Assembly: GCA_019722365.1 (NCBI GenBank)
Contig: JADFUC010001357.1
Location: 496,001 to 560,000, forward strand
Source: Lithospermum erythrorhizon
Taxonomy: Eukaryota > Streptophyta > Magnoliopsida > Boraginales > Boraginaceae
Length of the DNA stretch: 64,000 bases
Direction: 5' to 3'
Shown here one piece after another: positions 1 to 13,300 of the stretch. The notes beneath the pieces were generated by a model. The model was not told the origin of the DNA. It saw nothing but the letters and a program-made list of their open reading frames with translations, and did not search any database. A program made the position numbers and the translations under genes. Every line of letters begins with the position of its first letter. The stretch's first letter is position 1.

Positions 1-785
1 CGATTTAATTTATGCGCAATTCCCCGACATTGCGACACACATGTCATTTCATATGCTTGTCAAATAGTGTCTCATATTATGTAAAGAGTGAGTATTAAAT
101 ATAACACTTATCACCATATAATTTGTGTGTCGGGAGTTGGTACATGGTTTGGGATAGATGATCTAAACCGAGCTTTGGTAGCTCAACGAGGAAGTTAGGA
201 ATTGGACCCCAGAAATTCTTAAAAAATAAGTCAATGGAATCTAATGTTCCATTTGTTTTGAAGTGAATTTAGGCCCGTAAATCGAGGTTAGTAACTCATT
301 TAACTCGTTTGGGTTTCTAAAAAAATATTTTATCTAGTAAAATGAATCTACCCAGATTTATCTAGGTTAGCCTACATTAAATTTAAAATCATTCACCCTC
401 AAAATGGAGGATAATATATTAATTGTTTAAGGATAATATTATCCAAATCGCAATTTAATGCATTCACCTCGATTCACCTTGATATCCTTTTTCTAGATTA
501 ATTTTAACAAATTATCCTCGTCTTGATTCACCTCAATCCAAACGTATTATAAATTCTTGAGTTTGCTGAGAAATGAAGGGATAGGACCCGAAAGAGCGTT
601 GTAAGCTTTAGCTTTGTTAGGGACTCGGGAATGGGCCTATGAGATTAGCACATATGTGAAAGAATAAGGATTTGAAATATGAAAAATAGTTTAGTAGCAA
701 GGCATACAAAATATATAGTTTAGGAGGCAAAGGAGACAAGAAACTAATACCAAGACCAAATTAGAAAGACTAGATTTCATCTAAG
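1..785. other. Intergenic, no gene seen
   Basis: This stretch is AT-rich with stops in all frames. I recognise no gene, RNA or repeat boundary in it. Confidence 0.6.
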
Positions 786-1180
786 CTCGAACTATCGAAA
801 ATATTTCAACATGCACTCAAACATTCAACCTTTCAAATGTACACCGGTATATATGCGACTCAACTTTGAAATCGTGATTTTAGCTTCGACTCCATTTGAC
901 TTCTAAAATTCGCCTTTAACTCAAGCCAGCAAGCTACTATATTAAAATATTAATTTTTCATTTTAAAATTCAATAAAAGCTTTCAGATTACCAACAAAAA
1001 TTGATTTTTTATAAACAATAATTGCAAAAGTTCAGGTGTTATTACAAAAAAATATTTCATATTTATAATATTATTAATTATAATTTATCAATAAAAATAA
1101 ATATTAATAACAACAAAACCCCACCCAACGTAATCCTCCCCCCCCCACCCCCCCTCCCCTCCTTCCCGTAAATCTCTTAC
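786..1180 (+). repeat. Dispersed repeat, copy 1 (partner at 32.0 kb)
   Basis: Starts with ctcgaactatc and continues with the same ordered blocks as 32028-32400: the ..atttcaac.. and ..catttgacttctaa.. segments, an aaaattgattttt block, and then a pyrimidine stretch. Here the end is a strong C-run (about 1136-1168). Similarity is broken by small indels, so both copies are old. The class is unknown. It could be an LTR or a non-autonomous element. Confidence 0.6.
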
Positions 1181-1862
1181 CTTTTTTGCTCTATGGTGAA
1201 AACTTAATTCATAGGAGATATTAGGTAGAAATATATGTCAGTACAAGGTAGTGCTATAGAGTTGCAATTATATGTAGCTAACTGCTATAATTCACAGTTA
1301 ACTGCTATAATTCACCAAATGAAAGGCATTGTTTGAGCAAAACCTTGATATCCAAACAGCTTGGCAGCCTTGCGAATAAGCCTTTCCAGCCTCCACTAGA
1401 GCTCCAAGTTCATAGTAAAAAATTTGATATAATGCAAATTTTGTACTCTTATACTTTCCTCATGTTCTAAAAGATGATGTTCTCCCCATTTTATTTAATT
1501 CTTACCTTCTATTATCCCCCTTAATTGAAATTAACTAAGAAAAAGAGCATTTTTTTTTCAATTTTTTGATGTTTTCTGCAATTTCTTTTGGGTTTCTAAT
1601 GCACTTTGGTACTCTTAAGCTAATCCCAATTTTTGATGCTTGCATTTTCAGTGAGGGGAGTCTTTAATTGGTCAAACAAATATACCTAAGCCGACTATTC
1701 AAAATTAAACGTTACTGATTATTCAAATATTTTCGATAATTCAAATACCTGTGATAAAATTTAGCCAATTAAAAATAAATGCATAGTTTAGGTAAAAAAT
1801 GGCAAATTAGCCTTTTTTTTTTCTTTCTTTCTTGTAATTCATAATCTAAATTGTCATTGTTG

Positions 1863-2200
1863 CTAGTGTCATGTATGGTCATGTTGACACTTGTCTAAAA
1901 ACTAAATACTGCAATACATATAACATTATGGTTGTATTGTCATATATGAGACTCTGGTGTACTCTCACCATCAGTAGTATCCATAGCACGGAGTCTTTTT
2001 CAATCTTTATTAGCATGACAACAACATGCATGTTTTTTAACTCTTATTTCTTTAGAGTTCGGGGCATTCGTACCATAGTTTTTTGTTACTTATCCAAGCA
2101 TGAATAGAGCCACATTGGACTTTAGAGTATGTGGTTGTCATGACTCTCATGGAATTATATACCCCGCAATCCGATGTTATTACTTATAATAACTATAATG
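1863..2200 (+). repeat. ~300 bp dispersed repeat, copy 1
   Basis: Begins at ctagtgtcatgtatgg and is nearly collinear with 6923-7310, including shared blocks such as agcatgacaacaacatgcat and a ctcatggaattatata segment. The copies differ by point changes and one insertion (about 40 bp) in the second. The open frame at 1871-2107 falls entirely inside the repeat and has no family resemblance, so I do not call it a gene. Confidence 0.8.
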
Positions 2201-4140
2201 AAGGCATTTAGCACTTGAAATGTCTTAAATGGTGAGGCTAGTCAAGTAAAAGAGCAGAAAGATGAAGTTCGACTCATAAAGTTTTATTTAAGGTTCGTTT
2301 TTATGAAGTTCGAGTACAATCCTAAGCAATGTTTTTAATGGCAATTCGTTGAAGAAATAATTCTTTTTGGTAGCCTTATCTAGTGCTAGTCGTGTTTGAA
2401 TGTTGATTGATATATTGTGTAGTTCTTTCATAGGACAGGGTCACACGTAAAATCAAATGGGATAAGTACCAAGATCAAACTTGGAGAACGAATTAAAGTA
2501 TTTGACAGAATTGTATGATTATTGCAGAGAAATAATGACTATTTATCATCACAACACCATCTAAAATTATGGAAAAGGTAAAAAATAATCCTGTAAAAAA
2601 AAATGATGCATGTATAATGTGTCCATTAAATCAATCGTCGAACCTACATCTCCTTGTAGGACTAGTAAGAGTACTATGGCAGACAAAGATGACACATCAG
2701 TAGTTAAATTTATTTTTAGATAATCGAGCGTAGCCTACAAATTTCAACCTGCAGTTAACGTGAGATAAGATTTAATATTCATCTCTTCACGCAAGCATTT
2801 TGCCTGACCTCATAAAGAAAATGACTCAGAAGCGTGGTGTTAAAAGGGAAAGCTCTACCCTTTAATCAATCGAAAGACATCCCGCGATTAACTCTTCGCG
2901 TATCCCTGCGACAAGTGACCGAGGCCAGCAATTTTACTTCCGCTTCCTTACATTTTATTTTCGTATAATCGAAGGTCAGAATAAATTTAGGCGAACCATG
3001 TCCATTTCTTCCGATGCCCCATCCACTTGATGGTAAATCGGGAAATTTTGATAAATTGAGCAAGGACGATGAACGAATAAAGGCTGCAGTAGCTTTTTTA
3101 AATTTATACCCAATAGTCAATCTTACTTTTACCAAAATCCAACTCGACTTTGAACGATTTTAATCTAATACCAAAACGGGACCCTAATTCAAAAAGGACT
3201 GCATAATCGATTTGTCTCGACCTAATCCACCAATTTTAAACACCATTTTTCGCTTTGAAACTTTAACCATACATAATTTTTTAATTAATTATTAACAATT
3301 ACAAGAAAATAATATTTTGATTTTTTTTATTAGACAAAGAATAAAATATAATTTATTATTTAAGTTTGGATTTGAAAATCGAAAAAGAAAATTAAATAAA
3401 GTGGATGAAATTTTGTAATTTTTTAGGGATTTTTAATATTTCTAGATTACATGTGGTAATTAATATATCATTAAAGAAATAATATATATATATTTGATTA
3501 AATATATATATATATATATTTGATTAAATATATATATATATATATTTGATTAAAAATATATAAACGCAATGGGGATCATACCGCTGGTTAGTTCTAGTAA
3601 AAACTACTTGTAAGAAGCCACTCAATCGTCTGTTTCAATTGCTATTCTGTATATTAACTATTCTGTGGCATAAACTCACTTTTTTATCGTTTAAACGCTA
3701 TCCGACGTTAGGTGCATACTTAAGGTGAAAGGTACAAAGTAAAATCTATGACTAAATTATCGCTCATATAACTTTGCTGCGCTTCGGTAATCGAACTAAA
3801 TAATAATCACAATGTGATCCGTGAAACAAACCACAGAGTCGATTCAAATTAAAAGAGTAAATAATCAGTTCTCTAAATTAATAAATTATTATATAATTAT
3901 TTATGCATATGAATTGGCCCAGGCCAGTTGTACTTTTTACCCATAATCCGACCTGTACCTGCATGATAGGATTAGTTAAATTGTCATCCCTAACTACTAT
4001 GCAAACATCAAGATTGACAAATGGCAAGCAAACCCATTAATTAAAATTACTTAAACTTACAAATATATTTATATCATTTTAAGTTTATAAATACGTTAGA
4101 ATATATTTAGAATATTCTAAATAATAAAATAAAAATATAT
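2201..4140. other. Intergenic, no gene seen
   Basis: Non-coding, with many stops. An 89-codon minus-strand open frame (2866-3135) has no recognisable motif and is likely chance. The only marked structure is the tandem AT repeat at 3478-3562, listed separately. Confidence 0.5.
3478..3562. repeat. AT-rich tandem repeat
   Basis: Three head-to-tail units of an alternating AT tract followed by ttgattaaa, about 26-30 bp each. A simple low-complexity array, prone to length change and able to form hairpins. Confidence 0.85.
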
Positions 4141-4150
4141 TAAATTGTTC

Positions 4151-4425
4151 TACTTAATTTCTTCCACTATTCATTTTTAAAAATCTATATCATACACTTT
4201 ACTAAAGTGAATAGTCTTTACTGATTTAGATAAAAAAAATTATAACTATAACTAAGGTATATATTATATGTAATAAAATAACTATATAATAAAGTTATAA
4301 ACTATTATACTTTATTTCTTACATTATTCATTTTAAACCATCCATATCATACATTTCACTAAAGTGAATATAGTCTTTAGTGGTTTAGATTAGATTTCTA
4401 TAACTATAAATATGTAGATTATGAA
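4151..4425 (+). repeat. Two neighbouring copies of a short dispersed repeat
   Basis: Copy a (about 4151-4255) and copy b (about 4309-4425) share a block order: ttatttctt..attcattt, tatcataca, actaaagtgaata, agtctttagt, and a ctataactataa end. A third copy lies at 22079-22195. Copies are diverged by substitutions. Class unknown. Confidence 0.65.
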
Positions 4426-4429
4426 ATAT

Positions 4430-5800
4430 AGAAATTCAATCATCAAAATCCTTCATAAGCGTCATATAAGAGCAAATTTAGTTAGACTTTTTATTAAGTT
4501 GACATCTCCCACTTCATTGGAGCCTTAGTGTAGGAATGAAAGAATTGCGCCAAAATTAAAATGTATCACCAATTTAGTCAATTTGTTGTTATTGAAGTTT
4601 TATGTCTAACATGTAGTTGTAGCTAGATTGGAATTAGATTCATGAATCATTCTTCAATTGTTCTCCAAAAACAAAAGAAAAAAACATATACATACAACAT
4701 ACTGATAAAGGTCAATGTTGGACAGCCCCACTAAGAAATGATTTGACTTTACAATGCATTTAGTGTATTTCGTTCTACATCCAGATCGAGGAGGAAACAA
4801 TGCCTTAACCGAATCGCTTGATTCAGCCTCCATCTTGGCCGCTTGGGAATGTCTTGATTTCCCTGAGAGTTTATTCAACCTTCATTTGAGAGCTAATAAT
4901 TAAACCAATGCTAATAAGTAAATAAATAAAATGTATATTTTTGGTTTGTTGAGAAAAAGATTTCAACAATACTAATTCAGCTAAATATTTTACAATCTAA
5001 ATACTCACTACTTTAGTCATCTTATTTCAAAAGTCATTTATCGCTCTGTCACGATTTTCTAAGAGCCTAGCTTAATTAATCTACTACGTCAATTAGAAGC
5101 AAAATTAATAAGACGAAAAAGCCTGAAACTTAAGAAAATTTATATGAAATCAAATACTCTATCTGTATACTCCGTTAATACTAAATACTTAATCCCATTA
5201 CGATACTTAACCGACGGATTTCAGCTTAATACACTAATATTTTTGTACATGTTTGATAGGTGACTCCAGTCTCGTATTAAGTGAATAATTTGGTTATCCC
5301 TTGTGACCATCGCTTAGTCTGTGATCAAGCATAAAGATAGAGCGACGAAGACGTCATTAATACCGCCGTAAAATAGTTTATGAAATACGATATATCCCTG
5401 TAATTCATCATTTAGTTTAGATCGACACTCTGAATCCTGTGAATAATATTAATTAATCAATTTATCCATTCTCATATATGAAATAATTTCATACTAAGAC
5501 GCTACTATATATATATGTTTATGTTAGTTATGTACTCTAGTTTACATTTATACACATTCATCCTGCCATGTATTCTTCTTTATACAATCTTTGCTTCACA
5601 TTTGTCGCTTATTAATGTTAATATCACCTAAATCAACTCATATATACTGTTCAGATTTTGAATTTAAAGCAATTCTTTGTATTTGTTATGCATGCCCATA
5701 TATTACTTTATCAGGACTTTAATACACATGCCTCATAGTATCATTGTGATCATTCTGTCAAATACTAAATTAGTATGCTTTAAGATTTCATTTCATGTAT
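4430..5800. other. Intergenic, no gene seen
   Basis: AT-rich sequence with only short open frames. The 74-codon minus-strand frame at 4654-4878 has no recognisable domain. Confidence 0.5.
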
Positions 5801-6582
5801 ATAAATAATAGAACCATTAATACATTTTTTCGATTTGAATAAGAAGTTTCTCCATATATATTTGAATCTGAAAGCCTGCATCTACGATGATTAATAACAG
5901 TGAAATTATCAATCGTTTTAAAATTAAATTATTTAATCATCTAAATAAAAACTATAACCTAAAAGGAAGGAAAATAAAAGAAGAAATAAAAAATAAAACC
6001 GAATTGAGTAAAATTATGCAACAAATTCGAAAATATATCGTGGTACGCTTATAATTATGGGACGGTGAATAATTAATGCATGAGATTTATTTTTCCGAAA
6101 TGGCAAAAACGAAAAATACCATATGAAATCAAGTTAAATGATTACTCTACATAAATTAATACCTATGAAATACTATACAATGGTTTTACAGATAAATCAC
6201 CGGCCACGAATAATATAGAAAAATTCATATGTTGCATATTATTATCCCGGAATAGAATAATAAGGCAACATGTCATATTTACACCATATATGATTAAATA
6301 TATATATATATATATATATAAATAATAGAACCATTAAAATATTTTTTTCATATTTGAAGAAGCCCAATGGATCCATGATGATTAATAATTAGAGTAAAAT
6401 TATATTGAATTTAAAATCAATCACAATCATCTAAACATAAACTATAACCCAAAGAAGGAAATAAAACAATAAATCAAAAGTTAAACCGAATTGAGTGTTA
6501 AATTAGCAACACGTCGAAAATTATATCAGGTATGTGCTATAATTACGGACAAGTGATCAATTAAATGCAAGTGAAAGATTTT
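5801..6582 (+). repeat. Near-tandem pair of ~280 bp repeats
   Basis: Copy 1 (5801-6098) and copy 2 (6318-6582) both start ataaataatagaaccattaa and share, in order, gatgattaataa, an aatcatctaaa..ctataac block, aaccgaattgag and a terminal segment with aattaatgcatgag/aattaaatgcaagtg. Copy 2 is preceded by a TA dinucleotide run (about 6298-6320). They are diverged, so the duplication is old. Confidence 0.75.
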
Positions 6583-6922
6583 TCTCTAAAACAAAAAAAT
6601 CAAAAACTCAACAATTCTACAAAATAATTCTCACTAATCTCAATTATTATTTAAAAATGCATGATCTAATACTAAAATTGAGTTAGCACATTGTAAGTAC
6701 CAAATTTGTGTTTCCCTAAAAACTTAATGCTCTGCTTTCTATTAATTGTTTCCAACATTCTTTAATTTATTTCTTCTTAATTTCCACTCAAACTATAGCT
6801 TCAACTAATATTATTATAAAATACGAAACATCAATAAAATGTCACTATTTGTCAATTTAAATAATAATTTTTAAATAATTTATAATATTCCAAAATATGT
6901 GAATAAAATATTTACTAATTAA

Positions 6923-7310
6923 CTAGTGTCATGTATGGACATGTTGACACTTGTCTAAAGCTACAATACTGCAATACATATAATATGGTTGTATTGTCAT
7001 GTACTGATGTGTCACAATTTTTTTAAGAATATAAATTATGGTCTAGTGTCACCATCAGTAGTATCCATACTTAGCACGGAGTCGTTCAATCTTTATTAGC
7101 ATGACAACAACATGCATGTTTTTTAACTCTTATTTCTTTAGAGTTTGGGGCATTTCGTTCCATACTTTTTTGTTACTTATCCAATCATGAATGGAGGCAC
7201 ATTGGGATTAATTTATATATTGTCATGCATGACTCTCATGGAATTATATATATACTTCGTAATCCGTATGTTATGTATAAGTAAAAGTCATAATAACGCT
7301 ATGACTATTA
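6923..7310 (+). repeat. ~300 bp dispersed repeat, copy 2
   Basis: Partner of 1863-2200 in direct orientation, about 5 kb away. It carries about 40 bp not present in copy 1 (around 7003-7040). Most blocks match base for base, so this pair is younger than the other repeats of the region. Confidence 0.8.
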
Positions 7311-7599
7311 CATGAAGTTCGAAAAAAGCTGAGGCTTATATTGCGTATCAGATACGGTAGTTTTCTAATTTCTTATATATATATATAATAACACAAAAAT
7401 TTGTAATACTTATAACATTTACAATTCTTCCTTGCTTGTAATATCGCACATCCAACTACTTATTCGATATGAAACGGTATAACTAAAGGACACCCCATAC
7501 AAATTAAAGCAAGGCTAGTTACAAAGGCTTCAAGTTAATAAGAATAAGGGATTGAATACACTGGAAATTTTTTTCACCTCTAGTGAAATTGTCCACCGG

Positions 7600-8875
7600 T
7601 ATTCTGCTAGCGTGACTGTCATCATCATTGGACTCCATTTTCCAATTGATGTCAATAATGAATTCCTTCATAGAGATTCCATGAAGAGGTTTACATGAAG
7701 CCTCCTGAATGTATTGATCATCCTCCTGGAACTGTTTGCAGACTTAAGACAAGTCTATATGGTGTTGGGCGCTTATAACGAAGTAAATGGTTTTCTAAGT
7801 TTTTGAATGATTCCATTAATACAACAAGGATTCTAGCAGTCCAAGAATGATCATTTATTGTGTATGCAAAACAGGAAAGGAAGGAATCGTGGTTCTAGGA
7901 GTGTATGTAGATGATCTTATCATTATGGTGGTTCAGATTCTGCTGCTATCGATCTTCTTAAGCTCAGCTTGCAATAACTGGTTTGGCATCAGCGAACTCT
8001 GGCAATTTGCATTATTTCGATTGAAACAAAGAGATGATATATTTAATAACATGGCACAAATGTGTCTACATGTTAAAGGAATTACATTTTAGAATTATTT
8101 AGGATTAGTAAAGCTGATACTGCAATAACCCTTATCATTACATTTGAAGCCTCACCCCGAATAAAGTAGGAGAATTACTAGCCAATCTTTGAGTATTACA
8201 GGCTATGGTTGGGAAGCTTAATTACCTTACCAACACAAGGCCAGATCTATCTTATTCTGCGCAATGTCTTAGCCAATTTATGTAGAAGCCACGACAGTCA
8301 CACCTCAAGGCCCTGTACCATTTGCTATCCTATGTCCATCATACGGGTTGCCATGGTCTATTGCTTCGAGGATCTCAACAACTAGTCTTACAGGCCTACT
8401 CTGACTCAAATTGCGCAGCTTGCCCCACAACTAGAAGGTCCATTACAGGCTATTTGATAAAGCTTGGTGATACATCTATTTCCTGGAAAAGCAAGAAGCA
8501 GTCCACCATTTCTAGAAGTTCTGCTAAGGCTGAATGTGCCATGGTTTCCAAATAATCAGCTGTAGACTTGGTTAGTCAAGCTACTTGCAGACATTATAAC
8601 TACATCTCACCTGTAATACCCTAATTGCGACAACATATTCAAGTTGGGTGCATATAGCCAAGAATCCTGTGTTTCATGAGCGGACGAAACACATTAACAT
8701 TGATTGTCATTTTACAAGAGCAAAAGTCATGGAAGGGTTAATTGAATTGGCGCATATTCCGACAAATGAGCAGCTAGTAGATATTTTGACGAAGGTCCTT
8801 CCTTCCCCTCAACACCATCATTGGATGAGGGAGTTTGTTAAACTCCAAGTGTATAGATATCCAACTCATCATTAA
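7600..8875 (+). pseudogene. Degenerate Ty1/Copia retrotransposon pol fragment (RT to RNase H)
   Basis: Conceptual translation with frame changes gives Copia reverse transcriptase blocks: an EEVYMKPPE stretch with CRLK and SLYG near 7685-7770, then VLGVYVDDLIIM (about 7892-7927), which is the catalytic YVDD motif. RNase H follows at 8380-8555 (QAYSDSN with the catalytic Asp, TRRSITGYLI, then SWKSKKQ..ISRSSAKAE). At 8648-8875 comes the polyprotein tail with KHINIDCHF and LVDILTK. Several stops and frameshifts break it. Gag, protease, integrase and clear flanking LTRs are not visible, so this is a truncated dead copy. Its products would once have copied the element's RNA into DNA. Confidence 0.9.
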
Positions 8876-10100
8876 TCAATAATGGGAGAATAATAACAAC
8901 TTTCTCTCTCTCCAGCTCTTCCCCATTTCCGATCTGTCACATATGAACAAACAGTTTTTCTTCAATAACAAGCTATAATCATGGCTTGTAACATTGATTA
9001 AAAAATCTTGGAATGACGCACATTGAAACTTCACTGACAATTTCAAAAAAATTGGAACAATGCACATATAAACATAGTAATCCAACCAATCCAAAATGAT
9101 TTGTGTTTTCGGATATTGAGATGGGTGTTTCCACAATTAATTACTAATTAATTATTATTCTAATAAATATAAATTTATAATATTAGAGTTGTCTTTTAAA
9201 ATAATTTTATAATATTTTGAAATTATATAGTTTAAAATTAGTTAATAGTCCAAGCTCTATCCAACATCTGAAAACGTCATTTGGTTAATCGCCGAAGAAA
9301 CGACTAATGTATATTAACACAAGAACTAAGCCTAGAAAAATCAATCTTTTCAGAAGAAAGATCTTATTTGTCAAGATTTTTTGAAAGGGGGTGTCAATAC
9401 ATAGTATATAAAATTCAGATATGTCAAGTAAAAACCGATTTTAATACAATCAAGTAAAAAATTGAATCTTTATGTTTCATGATGACTTATGTGATTTTTT
9501 TTCTATCTGGCCAATTAGAAGATACAAATATTTATTAAAAAGAAAGGATAAAAATATGTTTGTATTTATAGTTCATTAAGATTTTTATTTATTAATGATT
9601 TATTAATTATCAAACATATAAATTATACCATTTTATGATATATTTTCTTTTTCTTTTGTTACATTTTAGGTAATATGCACCATTTTCTTAAAAAAAATTC
9701 ATTAATGTCAATTATATAAGCTTATTTTTAAATTTTAGATAATTGTACTCAATTTCAGTTAACGGAATTTATACATTCTAATTCAAGTCAGATTCAATAA
9801 TTTTGTAGACACTTTTTATTTGACTTTTTTTCAATTGTACAATTTTAAATGACGATTTCAGAACGCCATTCATTTTTACATCGGAATCGGGCATATAAGC
9901 TGCTTGAATTTAACTCAGACACACGAACGTGAACTGCTCTACACTGAGGAGTTGTTATACAATAATATCCAAATAAGGTTTTGTTGGCGCGAATTTAATT
10001 ATTTTCATTCTCCTATTTATAAGTATAATAATTACAAAATTATATTCAAAAATAAAATAATCATTTTAATACTAAAAATTACTATTTAGGTGTCTCTAGT
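8876..10100. other. Intergenic, no gene seen
   Basis: AT-rich sequence downstream of the Copia relic. No LTR, gene or RNA is recognised. Confidence 0.5.
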
Positions 10101-10122
10101 TTCCTGTCTACTAGTATGAATT

Positions 10123-10130
10123 CACGTGGC
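10123..10130 (+). promoter_or_regulatory. ABRE / G-box (CACGTGGC) upstream of P5CS
   Basis: CACGTGGC, about 206 bp before the P5CS ATG, matches the abscisic-acid response element core ACGTGGC, bound by ABF/AREB bZIP factors. P5CS genes are known to be induced by ABA, drought and salt, so the site fits. Function is inferred from motif and position. Confidence 0.6.
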
Positions 10131-10222
10131 GCCACATTTAGGCTCCTTTTTATTCTCCTCAGTGCCCATTACCATACAAACTTCACCAACCTTCTCGCTC
10201 TCTTTTCTCCGCAATCATTCTC

Positions 10223-10233
10223 TATATTTTATT
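10223..10233 (+). promoter_or_regulatory. Candidate TATA box of P5CS
   Basis: TATATTTTATT about 100 bp before the ATG and about 95 bp after the ABRE. The spacing is suitable for a plant core promoter. The region is AT-rich, so this is only the best-placed candidate. Confidence 0.4.
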
Positions 10234-10335
10234 CAAAAAATCATTAACTTTGATTGCTTTTGGACAAATTTAAGCATACCCTTTTAGTTTTTTTCATTTT
10301 TTGGTACTGAAAAATTGAACAAGAAGTCAAGAAAT

Positions 10336-13300
10336 ATGGATCCTACAAGAAGCTTTGTCAAGAATGTTAAGCGTGTTGTGTTCAAGGTAATGTTTTTTTG
10401 TTATGTAATTTTTTTTATGCTAATTTTTTTATATTTAACGATGAAATGAGTTTTGAACGAGACTTTATGATCACCAACAGGTGCTTTTTTCACTAGGGGA
10501 TTAACTCTGTTTATGATACCTTTTAGTTTCATAAGATATGGTTAGATCATAGATATAGTTGCAGACACAAGATTTTTATTGTACCTTTTTTTTTAATGGT
10601 TAGTCCAGTGGCCACGGCATATTTGTAAAGAGAAAGACCAATTTTTTTATAAAAAAAAACGATGAAATGAGTTTCGAACCAGACTTTTTAATCACTAGCA
10701 AGTGGTTTCTTTACTAGGGGATTAACTCTGTTTATGGTACCTTTTAGTTTCACAAGATATAGTAAGATGTAGTTGAAGAAACAAGATTTTTATTTGGTTG
10801 TGGACTTGTGGTAGGAGTTGACACAAGAAACATAAGCATAAATATAAAAAAGTTTGGAAGAACGAATTAAATAATTTTTGAAAAGATCTATATTAAATAT
10901 TACACAGTATTTTTCAATAGTAAACGTTTATTTATCAAAAAAGTTAAAGGGGACGAGTTCCCTTACGTCTACCCTAGTTCGACCGATCCAATGCATGGGA
11001 ACAAATGTTTAGGAGAGTATCGCTTTAATGTAATTTGAGTTTTTTTGGCTTATATTCTAGTGGAAGAAAGAAGGGTTCATTTTTTATTTTTTTATGATTT
11101 AAATTTTGTTGGTTGACTAATGTTGAACTCTAATATTCTTTTATATGTTGTATTTATTTGGTAAAAATTATATCAAAAGATAGTATTTTAAGGAATTTTT
11201 TGTATTGATGGAGTATTTACTTAATTTCAAATAATTTGATGTGTATCTGACTACTTTTGTTTTTGGCTCCTTCCTAATATCAGATAAGTTGTGCTTGTCA
11301 ATGGATTTCAGTTTTGTTGAAAATATAAATTGGGACACAAAGAAATACTCCTATCTCTTTCACTATTGTATGAAGCATAAGCAGTTAAATTTTTTGTTTA
11401 TTCTAAAATAATTTTGTCTCTTCAGGTGGGAACAGCTGTAGTAACTCGAGCAGATGGCAGACTGGCTGTTGGCAGAGTTGGAGCAATTTTTGAGGAGGTT
11501 TCTGATGTTTTTCCCGAGTCGTACTTGTATCGAGTGGTGGAACTAGGGAAATGTGGGAGAAGTCGCCCCCTAATTTTTTGAAAAATATAGTTATACTATT
11601 CATTTTCTCAAAGTTATACTTATTTTTCAAAAATTATTTCTTTCGCCCCCTAGATTTTTATTTTCCCCCTTATTTGTCTTCTATTAATTTATACACTCGC
11701 GCCTACATAAAAATCATGGTTCCTTACTGGGTGTATTTGTTAATTATCTATTTAGTTATTTGCTTACTTTTTCTCTGGATTGTGAAAGCTTTGTTCTGTT
11801 TTATAACATGAAGAATTTCTGGACAAGGTTGTTGAATGTTTTAACAAAGGCATTAGTGTGTTACATGTAAATTGATTGGATTGTTCAGTATCAATCCAAC
11901 TCTATGTGAAAGTATTCTAATTCTAAATCTTAAGTGTGATTACATGTAAAATTTGAGTGAATTGTTAGTCTTGATCTGATTCTATGTAAAGTATTCAAAA
12001 TCATCTGATATTATAACATTTCTGATGGTGCTGCGTGAGGGGCCCACCTCCTTTGTTAGTAGTTGCTCAAAGTGGACACTCATGGAGGTTCCATAATCTT
12101 TTTGGTTTCATCAAGATGAATAACTAGCTATATATTCCTCTTTTCACTCCAAAAACGCAAATTGTATAAGATTAGCTGTCGGTAATTTTATGTGATTCAT
12201 GCCTCAGCTAGATGTAACAATTAACATTTGATTCTTTTTATGTAGCTTGAAACATTGAACTCTGAAGGTTATGAAATAATCTTAGTAACATCTGGTGCCG
12301 TTGGAGCTGGACGCCAGAGGCTAAAATACAGGAAGTTGATTAACAGCAGGTATTGAATGCTACATATAATTTTTGGGAACTCTGTTTCAGTTTGTGGCTT
12401 CCAAGATTAAACTCTCTAATTTGTTACAGCTTTGCTGATCTGCAAAAACCACAAGTGGAACTCGATGGAAAAGCTTGTGCAGCAGTTGGCCAGAATGGTC
12501 TGATGGCCTTGTATGACAACTTGTTTAGTCAGGTAAACATCAGCATTGTTAATCGTTTCTGAATGTTATCATGTTTCTAAACATCAGAATGGATGTGTTT
12601 TCAGCTGGATGTCACCTCTTCCCAATTACTAGTGACAGACAATGATTTCAAAAATCAAGATTTCAGAATTCAACTCCGTGAAACGGTCAATACACTATTA
12701 GCTCTCAGAAGTATTCCAATATTTAACGAGAATGATGCAATCAGTTCTAGAAAAGCCCCATATGAGGTATTACTGTGTTCTATTTTCTGTGAATTGGTGT
12801 TCTTAAATTATGGTGACTAACACTTCGGAAGAGAAGAAGCTTATGGACTTGATTTTGTAGGATTCTTCTGGTATATTTTGGGATAATGATAGTCTGGCAG
12901 CTTTGTTAGCTCTTGAACTACAAGCGGACCTTCTTGTTCTGTTGAGTGATGTCGATGGGCTTTTTAGTGGTCCTCCTACTGATCCACATTCGAAGCTCAT
13001 CCATACGTACATAAAGGAGAAACATCAAGGAATTATAACCTTCGGAGATAAATCTAGGGTGGGAAGAGGAGGAATGCATGCAAAGGTAAAGGCTGCACTC
13101 AATGCAGCAGAAGCGGGTACTCCTGTCATCATAACGAGGTATTTTTTCCCATTTGGCTAAACATTTGGGTGAGGATAGTATCTATCTTTTTCGATAAATA
13201 GTTTCTGGATTCAGTAATTTAGCAGGATAGTCAAGTTGTTAGTCTGCATGATCTTAAGCACACTCCGATTGAAAGCGCTTTCGATGCTTTTCATTTATAT

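Noticed and set aside
1336..1414. Minus-strand coding-like piece (ELGALVEAGKAYSQG)
   Set aside because: Too short (about 25 codons) and without extension on either side; possibly a relic, not a gene.
2866..3135. 89-codon minus-strand frame
   Set aside because: No domain, no splice context, in a repeat-rich region.
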